A DNA stretch of 64,000 bases from Methylomonas albis (lineage in GTDB: Bacteria; Pseudomonadota; Gammaproteobacteria; Methylococcales; Methylomonadaceae). The DNA lies in contig NZ_JACXSS010000001.1 in NCBI RefSeq assembly GCF_014850955.1, positions 4,340,001 through 4,404,000 of the forward strand, given 5' to 3'. Position 1 is the first letter of the stretch; every line of letters begins with the position of its first letter. Both the position numbers and the translations under genes were made by a program. Shown here piece after piece: positions 56,742 through 64,000 of the stretch. The notes beneath the pieces are model-generated. The model ran no database searches and had not been told where the DNA came from. It saw only the letters and a list, made by a program, of their open reading frames with translations.

Positions 56742-58778
56742 ATGATCAAACCCGGAAGCACGCGGCGCGGAGCCAAATCCAAACAACTGAATCGTTTATT
56801 GACGATTCCGGTATCCCATATCAGCGAATTAGTGCGCTGGATGCTCGACTACGGCGGGGTGCCGTATCGAGAAGAAGGCAATGTGCCGATGCTGCATTTG
56901 CTGCCGTTTGCACTGGCCGGCGCTAGCGCCAAAGCCATGCCGGTACTGATCACCAGCGAAGCGACCTTATGTACGATGCGCGAATCACTGCAATACATCG
57001 ACGCCCGTTTGCCCGCTGAACTACGCCTGTACCCTAGCGATACCGCAGGACTGGCGGAAACAGAACGTTTACTGGTGTTGCTGGTGGATAAATTAGGCCT
57101 GGCAACCCGCAATTACGGCTATGCGATGTTGCTGACACACAAGGAAACCGTGCTGTCTTTCTGGCAACAGCGGGTGCCAGCCTGGCAAAAATGGTTAGCC
57201 GAACGGGCTTATCCGATATTGGCTAAAGCCATGGAAAAATCCCTACCTGCCGATCCCGGACAAATACAGCCATGCAAACAACAAATCGAAGCAGTCTTCG
57301 CCGAACTGGATGCTTTGTTGAACGACGGTAGAGCCTATTTACTGGGCAACCAACCCAGCATCGCCGATTATTGTCTGGCGGCTTTATCCGCGCCGGTACT
57401 ATTGCCGGAACAATTTGGCGGCGTACAGCCGACCAAGGAGCAATTGCCCGCTTCCTATCAGGATTTTGTCGATCAGTTGCGGGTAAGTCCCACCGGCACT
57501 CTGGCCTTGAAAATGTACCGCGAGCATCGACCCGCGCCGGCACCTGTCCTAGATCATCACCCCACCTCCACTACCCCGCAAAATATCGTCAGTTATTACC
57601 TGGCGCGCGGCGTCGCGATGCTGACCGGTGCCATGGTGCAACGTTGGCTATTCGGATTGTTACGTAAACATAAACCGGTTTTGGTGCTGGGCAAACGCGC
57701 CTTAGTGACCCGTGACCGCGACGTGAGAGAAACGCTGGCCCGCGATACCGAGTTCACCATCGCCGAAATAAACGCGCCCAATATGCAGCGTCTAAACGGA
57801 CCGTTTTTCTTAGGCATGGACCGCTCGGAAGCCTACAGCAAAGAACAAGGCGCGCTGCGCCGCGTAATCAAGCCCGGCGAAGACCAATTGATTCGCCGTA
57901 TCGTCCGTCAGCATTGCGACGAGATGATCGAGGCTGCGTTGCCGGTGGGCCGAATCGACATGGTGTCGCAATTAACCCGACCGGTAGCGCGGCGTTTTAT
58001 CCGCAATTACCTGGGGGTGCCGGGACCGGACGAAGTGACGATGATGCGCTGGATGCGATCACTGTTTCACGACCTGTTTTTAAATCTAAGCAACGACCGT
58101 AGCATTCAAATCACCGCCGAACAATCGTTCCGGGAAATGGGACCGTATTTGTTGAACCTGATCGCCGAGCGCCGGCAGCGCATCCAGCAAGGCGAGCAGT
58201 TCGAGGACTTCCTGTCGCGGCTTATCAAAATGGGCATGGACGGCGAGCATGATCTGGACGATGACGGCATCCGCCGTAATATCTCCGGCTTGATTGTCGG
58301 CGCGCTGGATACCACTTCGATGGCTACTACCTTGATTGTCGAGCAATTGCTGAGCAAACCCGATGTATTGCAACGCGCCAAACAGGCGGTCGATGACGAA
58401 GACAAGCTACTGCATCTGTGCTTCGACGTATTCCGTTTCAACACCATGGCGGCGGCCATGCGCCGACATTGCAAGAATGGTGCGGAGATTGCCGGCGTGA
58501 AGATTGCGCCCGGCACGGAAGTCTTCGCATTTACCGCCTCGGCGATGTTCGACAACAGCGCTTGGCCGGAGCCGTTCAGCGTCCTCGACGATCGCGTGCT
58601 GGATCGCTATATGCACTTTGGCGACGGCATGCACCGCTGCTTTGGCGAATACATCAATCGCATCCAAATTCCCACTTTAGTTGGCGGCTTGCTGCGCTTG
58701 AACAATTTAAAAGCAGCCAGCGGCATCTTGTACGACGGACCGTTTCCCGATCAATTTGTCCTGAGTTTTGATCGCTAA
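56742..58778 (+). CDS. GST-like domain / cytochrome P450 fusion protein
   Basis: 678 aa from the ATG at 56742, which has AGGCAGGAAT upstream; the GTG at 56685 is less likely. Residues about 20-250 form a glutathione-transferase-like fold: SHISELVRWMLDYGGVPY, an ES-type glutathione site (RESLQYID), and an alpha-helical domain with YLLGNQPSIADYCLA. From about residue 300 to the end is a cytochrome P450: I-helix IVGALDTTSMATT and heme loop FGDGMHRCFG with the cysteine ligand. The K-helix ExxR reads DVFR, a Glu-to-Asp change of an almost invariant residue. No membrane anchor or redox-partner domain is seen. The gene leads a three-gene operon with a membrane protein and a DyP peroxidase, so peroxide-driven oxidation is possible. 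The 400 bases upstream contain a short hairpin (56473-56487) but no confident promoter. Substrate unknown. Confidence 0.88.
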   Translation: MIKPGSTRRGAKSKQLNRLLTIPVSHISELVRWMLDYGGVPYREEGNVPMLHLLPFALAGASAKAMPVLITSEATLCTMRESLQYIDARLPAELRLYPSDTAGLAETERLLVLLVDKLGLATRNYGYAMLLTHKETVLSFWQQRVPAWQKWLAERAYPILAKAMEKSLPADPGQIQPCKQQIEAVFAELDALLNDGRAYLLGNQPSIADYCLAALSAPVLLPEQFGGVQPTKEQLPASYQDFVDQLRVSPTGTLALKMYREHRPAPAPVLDHHPTSTTPQNIVSYYLARGVAMLTGAMVQRWLFGLLRKHKPVLVLGKRALVTRDRDVRETLARDTEFTIAEINAPNMQRLNGPFFLGMDRSEAYSKEQGALRRVIKPGEDQLIRRIVRQHCDEMIEAALPVGRIDMVSQLTRPVARRFIRNYLGVPGPDEVTMMRWMRSLFHDLFLNLSNDRSIQITAEQSFREMGPYLLNLIAERRQRIQQGEQFEDFLSRLIKMGMDGEHDLDDDGIRRNISGLIVGALDTTSMATTLIVEQLLSKPDVLQRAKQAVDDEDKLLHLCFDVFRFNTMAAAMRRHCKNGAEIAGVKIAPGTEVFAFTASAMFDNSAWPEPFSVLDDRVLDRYMHFGDGMHRCFGEYINRIQIPTLVGGLLRLNNLKAASGILYDGPFPDQFVLSFDR

Positions 58779-58819
58779 CTTCTTCACCAGCACGATAATA
58801 ATTTCAAGAGGACGTGTGT

Positions 58820-60124
58820 ATGCAACAAACCCCCATGACCGTTATCACGGAAATATTGCCGGACCAGCTACAAAAGCTGGAAGCGTATCTGACGCCGATA
58901 GGCACGGATATCAAAAACAATCCGGTGATTAAATTTTCCAATTATCAACAGCTGCACTATTGCACCTTTTTCGTCATCCCCGGCAAACATCCGTCCGAGG
59001 TCGATACCGGTGAGCCAGCCCTGTTGGCGTTTGAGGCCAATATCGACGGTGAGGTGAAGCAATTTATCAACGATTTGCTTGCTGGCAATCCGGACTTTGT
59101 GAATGCCGTTTACAGCTGCTGCAAGGATTATCCGGGCAATAACGCTAGCCAACTGGCTGAGTATTTATTAAAGAACGACCATGGCGCCAACGCCTTTTAC
59201 GTCGCTCATCCCGGCCAAACGCGCAATACGATTTACGAGCAACAGCAAATCCGCCAGCGCATCGAAGACTATATCGACGCCAATCGCCCGGCATTGGCCG
59301 CCAAACAACCTGCCGAGATTCATGCCGACATCGTCAAACATTTGGGCGCCGTTAACAAACCCACGCCGCAGCCGTTTTTGAACAGCATGGGGCAAATGAT
59401 CTTCAATGGCTTATTAGCCGTATTGGGGATTTTGCTGGTGGGCGGCTTTTTCGGCATGTTCGGACCGTTGGTGGAATTTTTGGCGGTATTGATGCTGATA
59501 GTTGGCATCGCGTTTGCGGTGGTGTTACGCTGGAACGAGATGCGCGACAAACAGGACGACAAAGCCTGGGTGGTTTCCAAGCAGATGGAGGACATCCAGC
59601 GCGTCGAAGACCGGCAATTGCAAAACCATCTGACCAGTGTCATCGACATCAAACCCGGCTGGTTTAGATTGACCACCTTGCGCGTCGTGTTGGCCGGCAT
59701 CAATCTGGTCGCCAAACTGGTCGCCACCAAAGGCGATCTGAGCGGCATCGTCACCATCCATTTTGCCCGCTGGGTAATTCTGCCTGGCAACAAGCGCTTA
59801 TTATTCATGAGCAATTACGATGGTAGTTGGGAAAACTACCTGGGCGAATTTATCGACCACGCCAGCGTCGGCTTGACCGCCGTGTGGAGCAACACCCAAT
59901 TGGGCAAGGACCGGGGCTTTCCGGATACCCAATGGCTTGCCTTGCGCGGCGGCTCCCGCGACGAACAACGCTTCAAAAATTTCGCCAGAAACAGCCAGCT
60001 TGCCGAGCTGGTTTGGTACAGCGCCTACATTGATTTGTCTGTGAAAAATGTCGCCAATAACCGGGCAATACACGAAGGCTTGTTTTCCACGACCAATCTG
60101 GCTGCTTGGCTGAGATGCTTATAA
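58820..60124 (+). CDS. Membrane protein of unknown function in P450/DyP operon
   Basis: 434 aa from the ATG at 58820, with AGAGGA seven bases upstream; a GTG two codons earlier is possible. The N-terminal soluble part (about 1-190) is followed by two adjacent transmembrane helices (about 195-240: FNGLLAVLGILLVGG and LVEFLAVLMLIVGIAFAVVL). The C-terminal soluble domain contains the conserved-looking LLFMSNYDGSWENYLGEF and ELVWYSAYIDLSV. No known enzyme motif was recognised. It lies 41 bases after the P450 gene and 13 bases before the DyP gene, so it is almost certainly cotranscribed and may dock the peroxidase/P450 pair to the membrane. That role is inference. Confidence 0.85.
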   Translation: MQQTPMTVITEILPDQLQKLEAYLTPIGTDIKNNPVIKFSNYQQLHYCTFFVIPGKHPSEVDTGEPALLAFEANIDGEVKQFINDLLAGNPDFVNAVYSCCKDYPGNNASQLAEYLLKNDHGANAFYVAHPGQTRNTIYEQQQIRQRIEDYIDANRPALAAKQPAEIHADIVKHLGAVNKPTPQPFLNSMGQMIFNGLLAVLGILLVGGFFGMFGPLVEFLAVLMLIVGIAFAVVLRWNEMRDKQDDKAWVVSKQMEDIQRVEDRQLQNHLTSVIDIKPGWFRLTTLRVVLAGINLVAKLVATKGDLSGIVTIHFARWVILPGNKRLLFMSNYDGSWENYLGEFIDHASVGLTAVWSNTQLGKDRGFPDTQWLALRGGSRDEQRFKNFARNSQLAELVWYSAYIDLSVKNVANNRAIHEGLFSTTNLAAWLRCL

Positions 60125-60137
60125 AAGGACTCCAACA

Positions 60138-61493
60138 ATGACCACCATCGATAAATTAGACGACGTACAAGGCATCGTGTTTAGCGGCTATAACAAATAC
60201 ATGGCCTGCTGCAGTTATTATTTGTTAAAAATCGACGACGCAGCCAAAACCAAGCCCTGGCTGAAAAACCTGGTCGAACAAAATCAAATCAGCCACGGTG
60301 CGGATAAACCGACCGATGAAACTGAAAACCGTATCAACCTGGCGATCAGTTATTCCGGCCTCGAAAACCTGAACTTGGATAAGGACAGCCTGTACAGCTT
60401 CGAGCTGTCGTTTCGGGAAGGCATGCACTCCGAGCATCGTTCCGCGCTGCTGGGCGACCGCGGCAGCAACGATCCCAGCACATGGGACTGGGGCAGCGGT
60501 GCTAACTGCATAGATATGCTGTTTATTCTGTTTTCCAAAAACGAAACCATTCACAAGGCCAGCCAGAAATACCATGAAAAAGCCTTTAAAGGCGCAGGCT
60601 TGAGCATCGTGCAACACCTGGACGCCGGCGAGAAGAAACAAGACGCCAATGGCTTTACTTTGGAGCATTTCGGTTTTGCGGACGGCATTTCCGATCCGAT
60701 AGTTGACGGATTCCCGACGACCAGCGGCACCGGCGAAATCGCTACCGGCGAGTTTTTGCTGGGCTATCCGAATCAATACGACGGCAAACTCACCAAAATA
60801 CCGCAATTGGGTTCTGCCGGCACAGCCTTTGGTAAAAACGGCACTTATCTGGTGTTGCGGCAATTGAAGCAAGACGTGGGTAAATTCTGGGCATTCATGG
60901 AAGAAGAAGCCGCGCGGCAAGGTATCACCGCCGACTATTTAGCCGCCAAATTCGTCGGCCGCTGGAAAAGCGGTGCGGTGGTGGAGCCCAACCAAGACAG
61001 CGATCCGAACAAGGTCGATAACAGCTTCAACTTTAGCAAAGACCCGCACGGCCAAGGCTGCCCCATGGGCTCGCACATCCGTCGCGCCAACCCACGGGCA
61101 GTAGGCTTGGGCGCTACCGAAGAGGAAGCGCTAAAAGTCGCCAACCGCCACCGCATCCTGCGCCGCGGCCGCAGCTACGGCAACTTCCTGGAAAACCCGG
61201 CAAAAGACGACGGGCAGGAGCGCGGTTTGTTGTTTATCTGCTTAAACGCCAATATCGAACGCCAATTCGAGTTTGTGCAACATACCTGGATCAACGGCGT
61301 CAAATTCGCCGGTCTTTACGACGAAAACGATCCATTGATTGGCAGCGGTGTGCCCGAGAACCGCAATTTCACCATTCAGGATGAACCCTTGCGGCGCCGG
61401 GTTTGCGGGTTTCAGCAGTTCGTCACCACGAAAGGCGGGAGTTATTTCTTTTTGCCCAGCTTGAGTGCGCTGGGGTTATTGGGAAGCACTTGA
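60138..61493 (+). CDS. DyP-type heme peroxidase
   Basis: 451 aa; the ATG at 60138 is preceded by AAAGGA. It carries the DyP signature FGFADGISDP (G-x-x-D-G, the distal Asp), the proximal heme His in CPMGSHIRRANPR, and a distal Arg region ILRRGRSYG. The length and the CPMGSHIRR context look like the longer C-type DyPs rather than the roughly 310-aa B-type. There is no Sec or Tat signal, so it is cytoplasmic unless encapsulated or membrane-tethered by its neighbour. DyPs oxidise bulky aromatics with H2O2. It is the last gene of the P450/membrane protein/DyP operon. Confidence 0.95.
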   Translation: MTTIDKLDDVQGIVFSGYNKYMACCSYYLLKIDDAAKTKPWLKNLVEQNQISHGADKPTDETENRINLAISYSGLENLNLDKDSLYSFELSFREGMHSEHRSALLGDRGSNDPSTWDWGSGANCIDMLFILFSKNETIHKASQKYHEKAFKGAGLSIVQHLDAGEKKQDANGFTLEHFGFADGISDPIVDGFPTTSGTGEIATGEFLLGYPNQYDGKLTKIPQLGSAGTAFGKNGTYLVLRQLKQDVGKFWAFMEEEAARQGITADYLAAKFVGRWKSGAVVEPNQDSDPNKVDNSFNFSKDPHGQGCPMGSHIRRANPRAVGLGATEEEALKVANRHRILRRGRSYGNFLENPAKDDGQERGLLFICLNANIERQFEFVQHTWINGVKFAGLYDENDPLIGSGVPENRNFTIQDEPLRRRVCGFQQFVTTKGGSYFFLPSLSALGLLGST

Positions 61494-61581
61494 CTGGATA
61501 TTGCAAACTAGGCACTTCCAGCGAGATAAGGTTGTCGGAATTGACATTTCTATCGTGGCAAATGTTTTAACGTCGGCTCGA

Positions 61582-61605
61582 CAAATCGGCTGGATAGCCG
61601 ATTTG
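61582..61605. terminator. Perfect 10-bp hairpin after DyP gene
   Basis: CAAATCGGCT, loop GGAT, AGCCGATTTG. It is 89 bases after the DyP stop. No T-run follows, so it may be a processing or stabilising hairpin. The rest of the gap 61494-61919 contains a TTGACA at 61541 without a good -10, and a 71-codon ORF (61634-61849) that I do not consider real. Confidence 0.45.
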
Positions 61606-61919
61606 CATTGACCTATCACGGCGAAAAACAAGGATGTTTTTCGTAAACCCAACTTTTAACCCAACCGTCGCACCAGCAATACCTCATTTACAAAAACTCC
61701 GCCTTACCAACTGCGCCCTACCCAAAGCCCGCGCCAAAATTAACGAAAATTTAATCACCAACACCGTATTCCCCTCACTTAAAGCTGATACGCTCAAAAC
61801 TTTGCTTAAGCCTGAGAAAACTGGAATCACCATTTTCCCGGCAGGATAAACCACTAAGCAATGCCAACTGGCTTACGGAACGCCATTCCCCTAAATACGG
61901 ATTTCTTTCAGGAAAAGTC

Positions 61920-62897
61920 ATGCGATCAACTAAACACACGTCTTATTCCGTCGTTCCATTTTTAATCTTTGGCATTATTTTGCTGTCAGCGTTTTTCTTG
62001 AAGTATTTTGAACCCATGCTGCCAACGGTGCTGCAGAACTGGGCTGAGCATTTGTCAATTGCAATGATTGTGGCAGTAGTCATCGGCTTGACCTATGAAT
62101 ATACCTCGCACTTGTTTCGCGAAGAGATTTTGAAGAATTTGCTGCATGAGAGCCAGGAGCAGGTTTACCAGGCGCTCAAAGCTTACAGCGTTCTGACGCC
62201 TGTCGAAGTGTTCCGGTTATTGAAGGAGATAGCCTGCCAGATCAATCAGACGCCAACGCTAATGTATCCGGCCAGACCGGAAAGCAACGAGTACACCTTT
62301 ACCGAAAGTATGGATTTTTTCGATACGTTGGTAAATATGCGGCCTAAAGAGATCATCAAAATTCTTCATACCTGGGTGGAACCGAAAAGCCATGCCAATC
62401 TAAAGTATCTGGCTAGCGATTTTGTCGGCAAGTATCAGCTGACGGACGTGGCCGATGAGTTGCGACGTCAGGCGGAACCCGTGTTGCAGATGGGTAACCT
62501 TACGGAAGAAGACCGAGCTTGGGTGTTAAATTATCTCTGGGCGTACTCACGTTGCGAAAAACCTATCTATAAAACTTTGGGCGAAGTGATGCGCACCACC
62601 TCTGATCATGATATTGAAAAGTGGATGCTTTTTTTGCCGGTACAAATGCCGTCGATCGAGCTGGCCGCCATGATCAATGATTATCTGGAGCGGGAAGCTC
62701 CCATCGCCGACGATAATTTGCTGCTGGTAACTCAGGCGGTTGCCGCTTTACATCGCGCACAAATGACGGATGGTGTGACCTTGTTAAAGAAATTTCCAAA
62801 CCGTTTTGGCCCACATCATCAGGACGATGTCGAGCGCATTTGGCGAAATTACGCACTGGTACCTGAGGAGTTGAAGGGAATTTTTTTGCCCGCCTGA
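61920..62897 (+). CDS. Unknown membrane protein with long helical C-terminal domain
   Basis: 325 aa. Two N-terminal transmembrane helices (about 10-30 FLIFGIILLSAFFLKY and 45-62 LSIAMIVAVVIGL) are followed by a soluble, mostly helical domain with no recognised motif. The domain starts with FREEILKNLLHESQEQV and ends EELKGIFLPA. The start is the ATG at 61920; AGGAAA lies a few bases upstream. The neighbours give no functional clue. The soluble part has the look of a HEAT-like or scaffold domain, but this is a weak impression. Confidence 0.75.
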   Translation: MRSTKHTSYSVVPFLIFGIILLSAFFLKYFEPMLPTVLQNWAEHLSIAMIVAVVIGLTYEYTSHLFREEILKNLLHESQEQVYQALKAYSVLTPVEVFRLLKEIACQINQTPTLMYPARPESNEYTFTESMDFFDTLVNMRPKEIIKILHTWVEPKSHANLKYLASDFVGKYQLTDVADELRRQAEPVLQMGNLTEEDRAWVLNYLWAYSRCEKPIYKTLGEVMRTTSDHDIEKWMLFLPVQMPSIELAAMINDYLEREAPIADDNLLLVTQAVAALHRAQMTDGVTLLKKFPNRFGPHHQDDVERIWRNYALVPEELKGIFLPA

Positions 62898-63125
62898 TGC
62901 ATACGCCGTTTGTTTTTGGGTGTGCGGATAGGCCAGATAGCCTGAGTAGGTATATGTTTCATGGAACCAACGTCAAAACCAGCCTCTGCAACAGCACCAT
63001 TGCCATAACCCATACAAAAACAATACTTTGAATCGCTCTAAACAAAGCCCTGTGATATATTCCCAACACATTCACCTGCCCCTATGGGCAATATAGTCTC
63101 AGCAAAACACAGGGTATAGTGCAGG

Positions 63126-63188
63126 AAACCTTGAAGCAGTTCCGATAAAGCTAACACCCTCAGCCGCCCCGGAACTATTTCAAGGTTT
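63126..63188. other. Bipartite long hairpin in intergenic region
   Basis: Outer arms AAACCTTGAA/TTCAAGGTTT and inner arms AGTTCCG/CGGAACT make a 17-bp stem with a single 2x2 internal loop (GC opposite AT) and a 25-base apical loop. A separate 14-bp palindrome CATCCCGCGGGATG lies at 63194-63207. The whole is flanked by a 12-base direct repeat TAGTCTCAGCAA at 63094-63105 and 63331-63342. The 462-base gap 62898-63359 holds no gene I can support, so this could be a small structured RNA, a leader of the next gene, or a miniature mobile repeat. Confidence 0.6.
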
Positions 63189-63359
63189 ACCAACATCCCG
63201 CGGGATGCAGTCAAGCGCAAATGCATGGAAACTCGGCCATATGGGCGATCAAGCACTTGCAATGTATACGGTAGCTGGAAGCTTGGAGGATTGGCGGTTT
63301 AATCCTTTTCCGACCGGGTTTAGAAGAGCCTAGTCTCAGCAATAAAGATCGAGAACTTT

Positions 63360-64000
63360 ATGAACTTAAAACTCCAAGCACTACTTGCCGTGTGTTTAGG
63401 CATCGCCGCCCCAAGCGGCAACGCCCAGGATGTGTCCTTGCCGGTTAATCTCGAGCAAATGCGCAAGACCGCTTCCGATTTCGAACATGGCCGTACCGTC
63501 AAACAAGATTATCGCCAAGCCTTCGATATGTACTGCAAGGCCGCATTACAAGGCGATGCAGAATCCGCTTACAGCATGGGCTTCATGTATTTCAACGGCC
63601 GCGGTGTAGCCCGCAGCATTCCGCTAGCCAGCCATTGGTTTAAACAGGCAGCAGAGCATGGCGATAAGCATGCGCAGCAAATGTTGACCCGTTTTGGCGA
63701 TGTAGCCCCTAGTGATGACGCTGCCTGCCAACCGCCGGCAGCAGAACCCGAGGTTAAACTAGTTGCTGATCCCAACCCTAACCGCCAGCTGGTCGAAGCC
63801 TGGGTAAAAGAGATTGCGCCGATTTACAGCATCGATCCGCAACTGATCATGGCGGTGATTCAAGCCGAATCGGCTTTCAACCCCAGCGCGCTATCCGGCA
63901 AAAATGCCCAAGGCCTGATGCAGTTGATCCCGGAAACCGCCGAACGCTTTGGGGTTAAAGACAGCTGGAATCCGATTCAAAACATCAAAGGCGGCACCGC
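63360..64000 (+). CDS. Sel1-repeat / lytic transglycosylase (SLT) protein, 3' end outside window
   Basis: The ATG at 63360 opens a frame that runs to the window edge without a stop (213 codons seen). There is a signal peptide of about 22 residues (LLAVCLGIAAPSGNAQ). Two Sel1-type repeats follow (AFDMYCKAALQGDAESAYSMGFMYFNGRGV and SHWFKQAAEHGDKHAQQ), then a Pro-rich linker. The lytic transglycosylase domain begins YSIDPQLIMAVIQAESAFNP, with the catalytic Glu in AESAF, followed by GLMQLIPETAERFGV. It cleaves peptidoglycan glycan strands in the periplasm. The C-terminal end is missing here. The combination of Sel1 and SLT is common in gammaproteobacteria. Confidence 0.92.
   Translation, partial: MNLKLQALLAVCLGIAAPSGNAQDVSLPVNLEQMRKTASDFEHGRTVKQDYRQAFDMYCKAALQGDAESAYSMGFMYFNGRGVARSIPLASHWFKQAAEHGDKHAQQMLTRFGDVAPSDDAACQPPAAEPEVKLVADPNPNRQLVEAWVKEIAPIYSIDPQLIMAVIQAESAFNPSALSGKNAQGLMQLIPETAERFGVKDSWNPIQNIKGGT

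Noticed and set aside
61634-61849. 71-codon ORF on the plus strand after the DyP gene
   Set aside because: The Shine-Dalgarno-like AAGG touches the ATG, the composition is unremarkable, and no motif is seen; probably chance.
63038-63262. 74-codon minus-strand ORF in the gap before the transglycosylase
   Set aside because: It runs through the hairpin arms and palindrome, has no good ribosome-binding site, and matches nothing known to me.

Overview
The window looks like a gammaproteobacterial chromosome. The evidence is a ParC with E. coli-like active-site spacing, a classical [4Fe-4S] FNR, and a Pro-Arg-His tRNA operon with a sigma70-type promoter. A methanotroph-like Methylococcales genome is plausible, but I infer this from general character only. 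About three quarters of the window (1-48.5 kb) is a secondary-metabolite gene cluster whose left end lies outside; the rest is mostly ordinary chromosome.

Region 1 (1-17.8 kb) is the end of one NRPS/PKS assembly line. A 5'-truncated NRPS with the end of an in-line methyltransferase (MT-A-T / C-A-T-E / C-A-T) overlaps by 7 bases a hybrid C-A-T-KS-AT-KR-T-TE protein that starts with a TubC-type docking domain. The thioesterase makes the hybrid protein a terminal enzyme. Two tiny coupled ORFs and an amidohydrolase-family gene follow on the same strand.

Region 2 (19.2-48.3 kb) is one 28.8-kb gene (9589 aa, roughly 1 MDa). It encodes KS-AT-KR-T, then seven NRPS modules, then a terminal thioester reductase. 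The inferred order is PKS; C-A-T (Gly-like code); C-A-T (Gln-like); C-A-T-E (Gln-like, epimerised); C-A-T (Pro); C-A-T (Val-like); C-[A remnant]-T; C-A-T (unclear); reductase. The product should be a lipo- or polyketide-peptide released as aldehyde or alcohol. The gene carries large near-identical repeats with a 3285-bp period, adenylation cores that differ inside conserved flanks, a 21-bp minisatellite of variable copy number, and one adenylation domain reduced to about 90 residues. An MbtH-like gene follows.

Region 3 (48.3-49.5 kb) is a scar of an integrated element: a DUF4224-like small gene and a broken tyrosine recombinase, next to three tRNA genes on the minus strand.

Region 4 (49.7-56.3 kb) holds parC (minus), a divergent fnr-type regulator, a small lipoprotein, and a periplasmic phosphate-scavenging pair (glycerophosphodiester phosphodiesterase and PhoD-like phosphatase) with a candidate Pho box.

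Region 5 (56.7-61.5 kb) is a compact three-gene operon: a GST-like/cytochrome P450 fusion, a membrane protein of unknown function, and a DyP-type heme peroxidase. With the remodelled megasynthase it is the best candidate for an undescribed system. Region 6 (61.9-64 kb) has an unknown membrane protein, an intergenic stretch with a strong bipartite hairpin, and the start of a Sel1-repeat/lytic transglycosylase gene cut by the window end.
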